From assembly GCF_003050865.1 (NCBI RefSeq), contig NZ_QAOK01000006.1:62001-126000 (forward strand): a stretch of DNA of 64,000 nucleotides, written 5' to 3'. The DNA is from Nitrosospira multiformis. GTDB taxonomy: Bacteria > Pseudomonadota > Gammaproteobacteria > Burkholderiales > Nitrosomonadaceae. Below the pieces are notes generated by a model, which was given only the letters and a program-made list of their open reading frames with translations, was not told where the DNA came from and made no database searches. Of this stretch, positions 49,772 to 58,684 are shown piece by piece. The number at the start of each line of letters is the position of its first letter. Position 1 is the stretch's first letter. The translations under genes and the position numbers were made by a program.

Positions 49772-50218
49772 TCAATGGCCTCGGCCCACGTGTTGCCTCA
49801 GGCAATCAATTATCCGTTGTTTGTTATTGGCATTCGCCACACGTACTGCAAGCAGCAGGCCAGCCTGCGCATGTGGCACTTTGTTCGCACCTTTGTCTTC
49901 CCCCGGCAAGCTACCTGCTGCGGCTGAGCCGGTATAACCGCCCAGGGCAGCTACTGCGCCTGCCGGTCCTTCAACCACCGTGCTGGCAATACCTGCCGCA
50001 ATGCCTCGGGAGCCTGCGCCAGTAGCCGTCCCTTTTGCCGCCCCTTTTGCACCACCTTGGCCGTTGGTTCTAGCCGCATCACGATCCGAATCGAGAGCAC
50101 CTGGCTGATTGTCAAATAAAATGAAAATATCATTCTCATTTACAGAATCAACCAGTGACGCTGCTGCTGCCCTGGCCTCATCGCCTGTTTCAAATCTTCC
50201 TGTGATAATGTCTTCCAT
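49772..50218 (-). CDS. Glycine-zipper protein with N-terminal stress-protein-like domain
   Basis: A 148-residue protein with AGGAGAGATTT just before the ATG. Residues 1-45 (IITGRFETGDEARAAAASLV) resemble the small alpha/beta domain of general-stress 17M-like proteins. Residues 53-108 are Gly/Ala-rich with GxxxG spacing typical of membrane-inserting glycine zippers. The end (LLLAVRVANANNKQRIIDCL) returns to an alpha/beta strand. The family is common in betaproteobacteria and its function is not known to me. Confidence 0.75.
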   Translation of the reverse strand: MEDIITGRFETGDEARAAAASLVDSVNENDIFILFDNQPGALDSDRDAARTNGQGGAKGAAKGTATGAGSRGIAAGIASTVVEGPAGAVAALGGYTGSAAAGSLPGEDKGANKVPHAQAGLLLAVRVANANNKQRIIDCLRQHVGRGH

Positions 50219-50824
50219 AAATCTCTCCTGAAAATGATGGATTAACGATCCCAGTCTTCGTCAAGTACTTCATTCCTGAGCCAGTCTTGCCGATTGCCTG
50301 GCTTGGATTACAGAAGTTATTCTAAGAACGACAGTTATCCCGATCTGTTCGGTAACTCACCCCGGAGAGAATATATTTTTCCTAACTTGATCAGGCCTGG
50401 GCAGAATCTTTAGGATAATCTCCTTAAATTAAGCTCCAGCCCTAGTGTGAACTTCAAGTAATAAGTCCAATCAAGAGGGGTCACTGCAGTTTGTGATGAA
50501 TTTTGTCCATGAGCTACGCAGTTGCAAGCATACGACCCATCATTTAATCCGCGCGGGGGGAATAACAATTGGAAAAGGACCAAAGCACGATGACTTCCCT
50601 TCAGAACCCCTTCCCGAAGGTAGAGGCCTTCTTATCTGCGCTTCACGAGCAGACTTTCTTTAAGGACGAGTCAACGCGCTTAACCACATGAAGCAGGTCC
50701 AACGGAGATAACCATTCCCCTGATAAGGCAGGAAAAAACAGGATTTTTTCACACATAAGAAAAATGCTATTTGCTCTAAATTGGCCGTACGAACGATGCG
50801 CAACGGCTAAAAGGAGCGGATAGC
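50219..50824. other. 606-bp gap with only a doubtful micro-ORF
   Basis: No clear gene. A 33-codon frame at 50590-50691 (MTSLQNPFPKVEAFL...) has an AAAGGACC upstream but no recognisable family, so it is only a possibility. The rest shows no RNA gene, repeat or strong terminator that I could identify. Confidence 0.4.
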
Positions 50825-51097
50825 ATGGACAGAGATGACGAGGCATGGCGTTCACTTTGGACGCTTGAAATGATTTCCCGAACGGCAATGCATCAATCTA
50901 GTGTCACAGCCCGATTGACACGCTCGCCAAATAATCCAAAGATAGATCGTACCTCGCTTGAAAATAAGGACAGCCTGGATCCGTCACGCTGGGATCTGGG
51001 TGACATTTCCAAGCAACTAATGACGCTGTGGTTGGAAGGAAGTTTCGAGCGCATGAAGGACCCATCTATCCAAACGTCTCGTGACTCCACTATCTAG
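50825..51097 (+). CDS. Hypothetical 90-residue protein
   Basis: An ATG preceded by AAAAGGAGCGGATAGC (good ribosome-binding site, 8-base spacing) opens a 90-residue polar protein. Trp and Met are frequent (WRSLWTLEMI, LMTLWLEGSFERMKD), and there is no signal peptide or membrane segment. I do not recognise it. The good start and lack of a better overlapping frame make it a plausible gene. Confidence 0.5.
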   Translation: MDRDDEAWRSLWTLEMISRTAMHQSSVTARLTRSPNNPKIDRTSLENKDSLDPSRWDLGDISKQLMTLWLEGSFERMKDPSIQTSRDSTI

Positions 51098-51151
51098 GGA
51101 TGGGGATGTGGCCCCGGAGGCCCACATCCCAACCAAGTCCCCTACTGCAGT

Positions 51152-51583
51152 TCAGTACCCGCCTGACCCCCCTCCAGAGCCGCCAGACCCTGATGTTCCA
51201 CCGCCACCTGTCCCTCCTCCCGAGCCTCCTGTTCCTGATGTTCCACCGACGCTGCCCGCCCCCGATGTTCCACCAGACCCGCCCATCCCAGCTGTTCCAC
51301 CGGACCCGCCTGTCCCAGCTGTTCCGCCCGAGCCGCGTATCCCCGACGTTCCGGAACTTCCAGACCCCGACATTCCCGAGCTACCTGATCCCATTGATGA
51401 GTCCGCTCCCGCCCCGGTGCCTTGGCCGGACATTACCCCACTAGCTCCTGTGCCTTGACCGGACATGGCCCCGCCACCTCCTGTGCCACTGGTCTGGGCG
51501 TAAGCCAAGCTAGCTACTCCAGATATCAGGCCGGCAAGCAGGATGGAACGGGTAGTGTTTTTTAAAAGGAAGATATATTTCAT
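51152..51583 (-). CDS. Secreted Gly/Ser-rich repetitive protein
   Basis: The start has a strong AAGGAG six bases upstream. A signal peptide (residues 1-30, ending SLAYA-QTSG) precedes about 113 residues made almost only of Gly, Ser, Thr and Ala with short repeats such as GGSGGTAG and MSGQGTGA. Such low-complexity exported proteins can be surface or matrix components; no enzyme domain is present. The opposite strand gives a Pro-rich frame that is just the mirror of the Gly codons. Confidence 0.75.
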   Translation of the reverse strand: MKYIFLLKNTTRSILLAGLISGVASLAYAQTSGTGGGGAMSGQGTGASGVMSGQGTGAGADSSMGSGSSGMSGSGSSGTSGIRGSGGTAGTGGSGGTAGMGGSGGTSGAGSVGGTSGTGGSGGGTGGGGTSGSGGSGGGSGGY

Positions 51584-51784
51584 GATTGCTCCTTCATCTC
51601 AAATCGGCGAAATTGCTGGATTGAAATAATAGACTTATGCCCAACTCGTTCCGTACGGTGGCACGCATAGCTTTATGGCTTGCCCAGGCAAGCTTTAGGA
51701 AAATACGGGAGCACGCCTCAGGGGGGAAATGCAGGAAGAACTTTGAAGTGCGTGCCTTGATCGGTACACGGATCTTAAGACCCA

Positions 51785-51966
51785 ATGCTCGAACGCCTGA
51801 CCATCACGCCCGCTGAGCTGCGCAGATGATCAAGGCGGCCGTTGCTGAGGGTCACTATGCCTCGGCGAGGGGATCGTCGAGCGCGCGAAGAAATTATTGG
51901 CTGCACGCAAGCGCCCTCGCGGGAGCCCTCCACTCCCTCGCACAGCAAGCAGTACGAGATTCAGTG
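51785..51966 (+). pseudogene. Decayed ParD/CopG-type antitoxin remnant
   Basis: From the ATG at 51785 three successive frames read as one ParD-like antitoxin: MLERLTITPAEL, then QMIKAAVAEGHYASA, then GIVERAKKLLAARKRPRG. Intact ParD proteins have the pattern ERLTITLPxEL...xAVAEGxYASxSEVVREALR. At least two frame changes separate the pieces, so no full product can be made. No ParE toxin gene follows; topoisomerase IB begins at 52084. Confidence 0.5.
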
Positions 51967-52083
51967 CAGGGGGTAAGACATAAAATCCCATAAAATCCGG
52001 GGTAGCATCCTAAAAGGATGGAACTGGAGAGCTATCATTGCTGTCGATAGAAGCGCGACCAGTCTGCGATAGCGAGTAACCAT

Positions 52084-53169
52084 ATGTCTTTCTTTCCGGA
52101 TAAAGAGGAGTTGCGACCGCAGGCAATGGAAATTCTGGCGGCGCAAGCGGCGGCCGCGGGGCTGATCTATGTCTCCGGCGATGAGCCCGGGATCAGAAGG
52201 TTAGCCTCCGGCGAGGGATTTCGTTATATCGGTCCGGATGAAAAGCCCTTGAGTGATAAGGACGAGCTTGAGCGCATTGCCCGGCTCGCCATTCCTCCCG
52301 CTTATACCGACGTCTGGATTTGTCCTCATCCCCTGGGCCACTTGCAGGCCACGGGACTGGATGCGCGCAGCCGCAAGCAGTACCGCTACCATTCCGATTG
52401 GCGCGCGGTACGAGACAGCATCAAATTTGACCGGATGGTGGAATTCGGTGAAGCTCTGCCCCAACTGCGCGAGCGTGTACACCTTGATCTGAAAAAACGA
52501 GGCTTGCCGCAAAAAAAGGTTGTTGCTGCAATAGTGAAACTGCTTGATACGACGCAGGTGCGCATCGGTAACCTGTCTTACGCGCGCGATAACCACAGTT
52601 TCGGACTTACAACCCTGCGCAAGCGACATCTTGCCTTCATCAACCCCAGACGCGCATTATTGAAATTCCGGGGCAAGAGCGGGGTCGAGCACGAAGTCAC
52701 GATCGGTGACAGGCGCATCGTCAGCATTATCCGGACTTGCCGGGAGCTGAGGGGCCAGCATCTTTTCCAGTATCTGGATGAGAGCGGCCAGCGGCGGCCG
52801 GTCGGAGCAGAGCAGGTAAACGCCTACCTCCACGAAGTCATGGAAGCCGAGTTTACGGCGAAGGATTTCCGAACATGGAGCGGAACCTTGCGGGCGTTCG
52901 AGATCATGCTCAATACGCCGTTGCCTGAATTTCCGACCAAGCGCGCACTCAAGGCCAGCATTGTCGCGGCGATACGGCAAGTCGCGGAAGATCTGCGCAA
53001 TACCCCTGCCGTCTGCCGGAAATCCTACATCAATCCGGCGGTGTTTTCTGCCTGGCAGAAAGGCGATCTTCATCGCTGCGTGCAAGAACTGGAAGAAGCA
53101 GCACATCCCGCGCATGACCCGCTCGAGTCTGCCGTGCTGTCTTTTCTGCGGAAACAAAAGACCGAATAA
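52084..53169 (+). CDS. DNA topoisomerase IB (poxvirus-like)
   Basis: A 361-residue bacterial type IB topoisomerase. The N-terminal domain has PPAYTDVWICPHPLGHLQAT, and the catalytic domain has KLLDTTQVRIGNLSYARDN and FRGKSGVEH. The active-site Tyr315 is in CRKSYINPAV. These enzymes nick and reseal one DNA strand through a 3'-phosphotyrosine and are sporadic in bacteria. The gene ends 3 bp from the convergent amine oxidase stop. Confidence 0.93.
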   Translation: MSFFPDKEELRPQAMEILAAQAAAAGLIYVSGDEPGIRRLASGEGFRYIGPDEKPLSDKDELERIARLAIPPAYTDVWICPHPLGHLQATGLDARSRKQYRYHSDWRAVRDSIKFDRMVEFGEALPQLRERVHLDLKKRGLPQKKVVAAIVKLLDTTQVRIGNLSYARDNHSFGLTTLRKRHLAFINPRRALLKFRGKSGVEHEVTIGDRRIVSIIRTCRELRGQHLFQYLDESGQRRPVGAEQVNAYLHEVMEAEFTAKDFRTWSGTLRAFEIMLNTPLPEFPTKRALKASIVAAIRQVAEDLRNTPAVCRKSYINPAVFSAWQKGDLHRCVQELEEAAHPAHDPLESAVLSFLRKQKTE

Positions 53170-53172
53170 AAC

Positions 53173-55146
53173 TCAGTTTTTTCCCAGCTTCTGCTGTTCC
53201 TCTATCACAGCCAGAACGCGCTGCGCTGATCGCAGCGAGCCTTCAATAAATCCCTGGTAGTCAGAAAACGCTTCTCCGCAAACGTGCAGGTTGTTTTGCC
53301 CGGCTTCCTGCTCCTCTTGTTCGAGAGAAAATGCCTCGAGAAACTCGATATGCTCCCGGGACTTTACACCCGGACGCCACCCGTGCGCCGCGGCACCGAA
53401 AGGCTCCTTCCCCCAGTCGCGCATACCACAGGCGAGAAGGCGGCCTGTGGTAAAGTCATGGTGCTCATAATCCCTGGCAAACTGCACGAAACGCTGCCAC
53501 AGGCGAGTCGATCCGGGCTTGATTTCGATAATCGAACCGCACATCGGAGAGGGTTTTTTCTCCAGGAACCAGACCCTGGCGGCATCCTGATAGTCGACCT
53601 GTGGCCCCTCCGGTTGCTCGGGACCTTTGGAATTATTGCCGGATTCGCTTCTGAGATAATCGGACCAGAATGTGATTGCCGGGCGGTCGGTATAAATCAT
53701 GATCAACCCTTTTGTCCGGTCCCTGCTTTTCACATACAGCAGCTCGCGGGTTGGTATGTCGGATGCATAGCGGTTGAGAGACCGGTTGTCTTCCCACCAG
53801 GGCTTCTCGATGACAAAAAAACATTTCAGCAGCGGAAGGCAAGCGACCGCATTGAATGCTTCGTGAAGATTGCCTTTCGGACGCTCCCCATTCCATGACA
53901 TTTCCTCGAGCGGACGCTTCGGCAGGGCAAAAATGACTCTTCGTGCGCACACAAGCTCGACTTCATCCTGTTTCTGCACGGTAAGGGCAACCAGCGCATT
54001 ATCCCGTCTTTCTACGCTCACCACCCTTGCGCCTTTCGCGATTTTCAGACGAGGAGATTCGTGACTGCTCTGGTGCTTCCGCAAGACTTCCAGGAGGTTC
54101 CAGATTATCCTGCTCATCCCTCCGCGTATGCCCCGAAGCGAACCCGTGCTTCGAATTGCCCTGAGCCAGAAGATAATCCACTCGGCGGCATTCAGATTTT
54201 CGTGAACAAAGTGATAGTAACTCCCCCAATCCCTGATCTTGACCACCGCATAATGGCTCAAGACATCGCTGAGGACGTTCCAGAATCCCAAGTCCCATAA
54301 CGGCTGGTCCCTGAACCGCGCGTGCTCCCGGATCGTTACGAAGTCAGGATCGGTAAGATACTGTATCCATTCGAGCAGCTCTCCCTTCCAGTAATGGCGA
54401 TAAAAGAACTGCGCGCTGTGCAGCTTTCTCCATTGTTCATTGGCGGCATCCGTACACCAGGGATTCGAAGCCGAGCCGTCGAATTTCGGGCCGTGGACGA
54501 GCTCGAAGATGCGCCTGAGAGCGAGTATCATCAGGTCAAAAGGAGTTTTCTGCTGCGCTTCCTCCTCCTGAAGCGTGAATCGAGGCGCCATCGGATCTTC
54601 GGAGGTGTACGAAGAGAACGGCACGAGGTCATCCAGGCTTTCTTCCTCCCCGGGGCCAGGCTCCCTGATTCCAAGATCGTCGAGCAATCCCTGCAATAAA
54701 ATCTGGTCCCGCGGCTCGATTCTCATGGGCCCGAATTCCGCCCGGAAGTATTCGATATCGGTCAGCTTTTCGACATCGTTGCCATCCACATTCCTGAATG
54801 ATTTTTCTGTCGGACCTCTGAATGGAGACTGTTTACCCGTTTGCGGGTCAGGGGGAGCAAGGCAACCATTATCGATGTTCCAGTTACACGGGTCCCATGT
54901 ATCTTCAAAACCGATCTTCTTTCCATTTTCCTCACTGCTTCTCAGCAGGGACCACGTTTCGATGCGCCCACCAAACCGGTCGGAAGCTTCCAGAAGGAAA
55001 ATGCTCCTGATATCGAGCGAGCCGTCCCGGACTTTCTTGATAAGCTCGTGGCAGCAATAGAGCCCGGCAATACCGCCGCCGACAATTACCAGATCATATA
55101 TTTCCGCTTTCTGCGTATGCTGCGTATGAGATGTGCTGCCCGGCAT
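53173..55146 (-). CDS. Flavin-containing amine-oxidase-like protein
   Basis: A 657-residue FAD enzyme. The N-terminal dinucleotide fold has VIVGGGIAGLYCCHELIKK and FLLEASDRFGGRIETW. The C-terminal FAD-contact region has LHVCGEAFSDYQGFIEGSL, typical of monoamine and L-amino-acid oxidases. Several insertions make it longer than the usual ~450-500 residues. The substrate cannot be deduced. It has no signal peptide. Confidence 0.85.
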   Translation of the reverse strand: MPGSTSHTQHTQKAEIYDLVIVGGGIAGLYCCHELIKKVRDGSLDIRSIFLLEASDRFGGRIETWSLLRSSEENGKKIGFEDTWDPCNWNIDNGCLAPPDPQTGKQSPFRGPTEKSFRNVDGNDVEKLTDIEYFRAEFGPMRIEPRDQILLQGLLDDLGIREPGPGEEESLDDLVPFSSYTSEDPMAPRFTLQEEEAQQKTPFDLMILALRRIFELVHGPKFDGSASNPWCTDAANEQWRKLHSAQFFYRHYWKGELLEWIQYLTDPDFVTIREHARFRDQPLWDLGFWNVLSDVLSHYAVVKIRDWGSYYHFVHENLNAAEWIIFWLRAIRSTGSLRGIRGGMSRIIWNLLEVLRKHQSSHESPRLKIAKGARVVSVERRDNALVALTVQKQDEVELVCARRVIFALPKRPLEEMSWNGERPKGNLHEAFNAVACLPLLKCFFVIEKPWWEDNRSLNRYASDIPTRELLYVKSRDRTKGLIMIYTDRPAITFWSDYLRSESGNNSKGPEQPEGPQVDYQDAARVWFLEKKPSPMCGSIIEIKPGSTRLWQRFVQFARDYEHHDFTTGRLLACGMRDWGKEPFGAAAHGWRPGVKSREHIEFLEAFSLEQEEQEAGQNNLHVCGEAFSDYQGFIEGSLRSAQRVLAVIEEQQKLGKN

Positions 55147-55561
55147 TTTTTCTCCCTTTACCCCGGTGACCTCGATGCTTCAAGCGGGCTGATGAGACCC
55201 GATCGACCGAAACCTAATGCATCGAGTGCATCAGGCGCAGTCCCTGATCTTGAATTATAAGGATAGAAGATCGCGGAACGGAAACAGAAATCAGTGCCAG
55301 TAATCCCGCTGCTTCAGAATACAAGGTGCGCTGATTGGCGGCGAAGTTCATCAAAGAGTCGGTCCAGCTTGCTGAGAATGTTGTTTTAACCTAAAAAGAA
55401 GAAGTCTCCAATCGTTCGAGATGTTGGAGCGAGGAATTGGTTTTTTGGAAATACTACCGATCCCCTGGGCAGCAGGTCGGCGGTTATATAGTTTGTCCTG
55501 AGCGCCGTGCAGCACATTCCGTGGCAGTGAAACGTCATGTAACTACATAACTTCTGCAAGG
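55147..55561. other. 415-bp divergent intergenic region
   Basis: This gap separates the divergent amine oxidase and P-type ATPase genes and should hold both promoters. I did not find convincing -35/-10 pairs, a coding frame or an RNA gene. Confidence 0.4.
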
Positions 55562-58500
55562 ATGTCTCGACTTTTCGACCAGATGCAACGCCCTTCTTCC
55601 TTGGGGACAGGTGCGGTTGAAGCTGAGCCTCTTGAACTAGTGCGCCTCGTTCATGTGGCCGTGGAGGGTCGCGCAAGACTTGAAGTCCAGGGCTTGTACC
55701 GATGCGACCGGGTCAGGCACAAGCTCGAGTCCGCGCTGCGCAAGCATGCTGCGATAAGGGAAGCCTCCGCCAACGTCCTCACCGGCCGAGTGCTGATCAT
55801 TTTTGATCCGGCACGCGACCTTGAAGAAATAAAAACCTGGTTGGAGCAACTGCTGCTGGATGCCGGGCAGGAAATCATTCCTGAGAACTCGGTAGACGAT
55901 GGCCGTTCTTTGCGTTCCTCCGGACGTCCTATTTCTCCCGTCATTTCTTCTGATTTCAATTCAGTTCTTCCCCAGAAGGGGGAAAACTGGCATGTGCTAT
56001 CCAGCGAGATTGTGCTGGCCTCGCTTGAAACCTCTAAAGAGCTCGGCCTCAGCCAGGCTTCCGCGGAGCGGAAGCTTGGCCATTTCGGTGTCAATAGCCT
56101 ACCGGAGACGCTACCCCGTTCCGGCCTGAGTATTTTTCTGGGGCAGTTTAAAAGCCTGCCTGTGGCTTTACTCGGTGTGTCCGCCGTCCTTTCCGCGGCA
56201 ACTGGAGGATTGGTCGATGCGGCGGTGATCCTCGGAGTAGTTTTGATCAACGCGGGTGCGGGCTACGTTGCCGAGTCTCAATCGGAGCGAACGATCAATG
56301 CGCTCGGACACGTGGCCGAGCAGAATGCAGTGGTCATTCGCGATGCTCAGCTTCGGGAGGTGGCTGCTGAGTCTCTGGTGCCGGGCGACATCCTGGTCCT
56401 TACGCCGGGGACTCGAGTAGCTGCCGATAGCAGGGTGCTCGAATCGCGCAATCTGATGGTGGACGAGTCCATGCTTACCGGAGAAAGCCTTCCGGTGGCA
56501 AAAATGGTGAACCGGCTGGACAAGCAGAACGTCTCCCTTGCGGACCGACTTAACATGGTATACATGGGTACGGTGGTAACGGGTGGCAGCGGCCTGGCAG
56601 TAGTAGTCTCGACCGGACGATATACCGAGATCGGCACTATTCAATCGCTGGTAGGTGAAACCCGGCCTCCGGAGACACCCATGCAGCGCCAGCTCTCCAT
56701 CCTTGGGAATCAGATGGTGTTGCTATCCCTGAGTATCTGTGGGGCAATGTTTCTCATCGGGCTGGTCCGGGGTTACGGCTGGCTGCAAATGTTGAAATCC
56801 TCTATTTCCCTTGCCGTAGCCGCAGTCCCGGAGGGACTGCCTACCGTCGCCACCACTACCCTTGCGCTGGGTATCCGGACAATGAGCCGTCACAAAGTGT
56901 TGGTGCGCCGTCTCGATGCAGTGGAAACCTTGGGCGCAGTACAGGTAATCTGCCTCGACAAAACCGGAACGCTCACTCTCAACCGTATGTCCGTCCTGGC
57001 CCTGCACAGCGGAGGACGTCGTATTACAGTGGACAAGGATGTGTTTTACGATGCGGGCGTAAGAACCGATCCCTATCAGAACGATGAATTGTTGCGGCTC
57101 ATCCATGCAGCCGTTCTTTGCAACGAGGTGGAACTGAACGGTGAGAGAGGCAACTACGTACTCAAGGGTTCCGCAACAGAAGGCGCGCTGGTGCACCTTG
57201 CGCTGGCGGCAGGCGTTTCAGTTGATGCGCTTCGCCGGTGCTATCCCAGAGAGCAAGTGGAATACCGCACCGAAACGCGGAACTATATGAGCACGACCCA
57301 TAGCGTGCGAGGGGGCGGGAAGCTCGTGGCCGTCAAGGGTAATCCGGTCGAGGTGCTGGAAATGTGCCGATGGTGGTTGAAGGACGGCGCACGCCTGCCT
57401 CTCACGGAGGCGGAGCGGACAGCCATACTCATGGAAAATGACCGCATGGCCGCAGAAGCGCTGCGTGTGCTGGGATTTGCTTACACCGAACCGAAGCAAA
57501 CCGATCAATCTTCAGCGGATGAACTCATCTGGCTGGGGATGACGGGAATGGCCGATCCCCTGCGACAGGGGATGAAGGAACTTATCGCCTTGTTTCACCA
57601 GGCCGGGATAGACACGGTAATGATAACCGGTGATCAGAGCGGCACTGCGTATGCGATAGGGAAGGAACTTGGGCTATCCAGCGGCACCGAACTCGACATT
57701 CTTGATTCTACCCGGCTTGATCAACTCGATGCAGAGGTCCTGGCTGGGCTAGCCCAGAAGGTCAACATCTTCTCCCGCGTCAGCCCGGCCAACAAACTGC
57801 AAATCGTGCAGGCACTGCAGCGCAGCGGCAAGGTCGCCGCGATGACGGGCGACGGCATCAATGACGGGCCCGCCCTCAAGGCCGCGGATATTGGCGTCGC
57901 TATGGGCGACACCGGCACGGAGGTGGCGCGCAACGTGGCCGACGTTATACTGGAAGACGATAACCTCGGAACCATGATTGTGGCCGTCTCGGAAGGCAGG
58001 ACGATTTACAACAATATTCGCAAATCGATTCATTTCCTTACCGCAACCAACCTGTCCGAGATCATGCTGATGCTGGGGTCTATAGGTACAGGGCTGGGCA
58101 CCCCGCTCACTACCATCCAGTTGCTGTGGATCAACCTGATAACCGATATCTTCCCCGGACTGGCGCTTGCTGTTGAGCCCCCCGAGCCCGATGTTCTGCA
58201 GCGGCCACCGCGAGATCCTCGCGAACCGATTGTAGGTCCAGCAGACTTCAAGCGCTACGGTCTGGAATCTCTGACAATGAGCGCAGGCTCAATGGCCAGC
58301 TACGGCTACGCAATGGCGCGTTATGGCGGAGGGCCGAAGGCCAGCACGGTCGCCTTCATGACCCTGACAATGGGGCAACTGCTTCACGCATATAGTTGCC
58401 GTTCTGACCATATCAGCATATTCAGCCACGAGACGCTCCGCTCCAATCGCTATCTCGACACGGCGATCGGTGGAACAGCCTTGCTCCAATGGGCCACGGT

Positions 58501-58684
58501 GCTGGTGCCAGGCGTCCGCAATCTGCTTGGTAACACCCCGATAGGCCCGCTTGATGTAGCGGTGATAGGCGCGGGCTCTGTGCTGCCCTTTTTCCTGAAT
58601 GAAGCAACCAAAGGCGCCACCTTCAAAGGCAAGCGGGGTCAAGACCTGTTATCTCTGCCACCACCGTCGAAGGAGTATGGATGA
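55562..58684 (+). CDS. P2-type cation-transporting ATPase with N-terminal HMA2-like domain
   Basis: A 1040-residue ATPase. Residues ~25-100 form an HMA2-like ferredoxin fold (RLVHVAVEGRARLEV, ANVLTGRVLIIFDPARDLEE) with no CxxC metal motif. A P2-ATPase core then follows: cation_ATPase_N, TGES at 306-309, PEGLP in M4, the phosphorylated Asp466 in DKTGTLT, and GDGINDGPAL at about 763. M5/M6 contain NLSEIML and LLWINLITDIFPGLALAVEPPE, resembling Ca2+/Mg2+-type pumps rather than heavy-metal P1B pumps. Its TGA overlaps the metK-like ATG (ATGA). The start ATG has only a weak AAGG site, so it is somewhat uncertain. Confidence 0.9.
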   Translation: MSRLFDQMQRPSSLGTGAVEAEPLELVRLVHVAVEGRARLEVQGLYRCDRVRHKLESALRKHAAIREASANVLTGRVLIIFDPARDLEEIKTWLEQLLLDAGQEIIPENSVDDGRSLRSSGRPISPVISSDFNSVLPQKGENWHVLSSEIVLASLETSKELGLSQASAERKLGHFGVNSLPETLPRSGLSIFLGQFKSLPVALLGVSAVLSAATGGLVDAAVILGVVLINAGAGYVAESQSERTINALGHVAEQNAVVIRDAQLREVAAESLVPGDILVLTPGTRVAADSRVLESRNLMVDESMLTGESLPVAKMVNRLDKQNVSLADRLNMVYMGTVVTGGSGLAVVVSTGRYTEIGTIQSLVGETRPPETPMQRQLSILGNQMVLLSLSICGAMFLIGLVRGYGWLQMLKSSISLAVAAVPEGLPTVATTTLALGIRTMSRHKVLVRRLDAVETLGAVQVICLDKTGTLTLNRMSVLALHSGGRRITVDKDVFYDAGVRTDPYQNDELLRLIHAAVLCNEVELNGERGNYVLKGSATEGALVHLALAAGVSVDALRRCYPREQVEYRTETRNYMSTTHSVRGGGKLVAVKGNPVEVLEMCRWWLKDGARLPLTEAERTAILMENDRMAAEALRVLGFAYTEPKQTDQSSADELIWLGMTGMADPLRQGMKELIALFHQAGIDTVMITGDQSGTAYAIGKELGLSSGTELDILDSTRLDQLDAEVLAGLAQKVNIFSRVSPANKLQIVQALQRSGKVAAMTGDGINDGPALKAADIGVAMGDTGTEVARNVADVILEDDNLGTMIVAVSEGRTIYNNIRKSIHFLTATNLSEIMLMLGSIGTGLGTPLTTIQLLWINLITDIFPGLALAVEPPEPDVLQRPPRDPREPIVGPADFKRYGLESLTMSAGSMASYGYAMARYGGGPKASTVAFMTLTMGQLLHAYSCRSDHISIFSHETLRSNRYLDTAIGGTALLQWATVLVPGVRNLLGNTPIGPLDVAVIGAGSVLPFFLNEATKGATFKGKRGQDLLSLPPPSKEYG

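Noticed and set aside
51081-51458. Proline-rich plus-strand frame (PPDPPVPAVPP-like)
   Set aside because: It is the complement of Gly/Ser codons. The minus-strand frame has a signal peptide and a strong ribosome-binding site; this one has neither.
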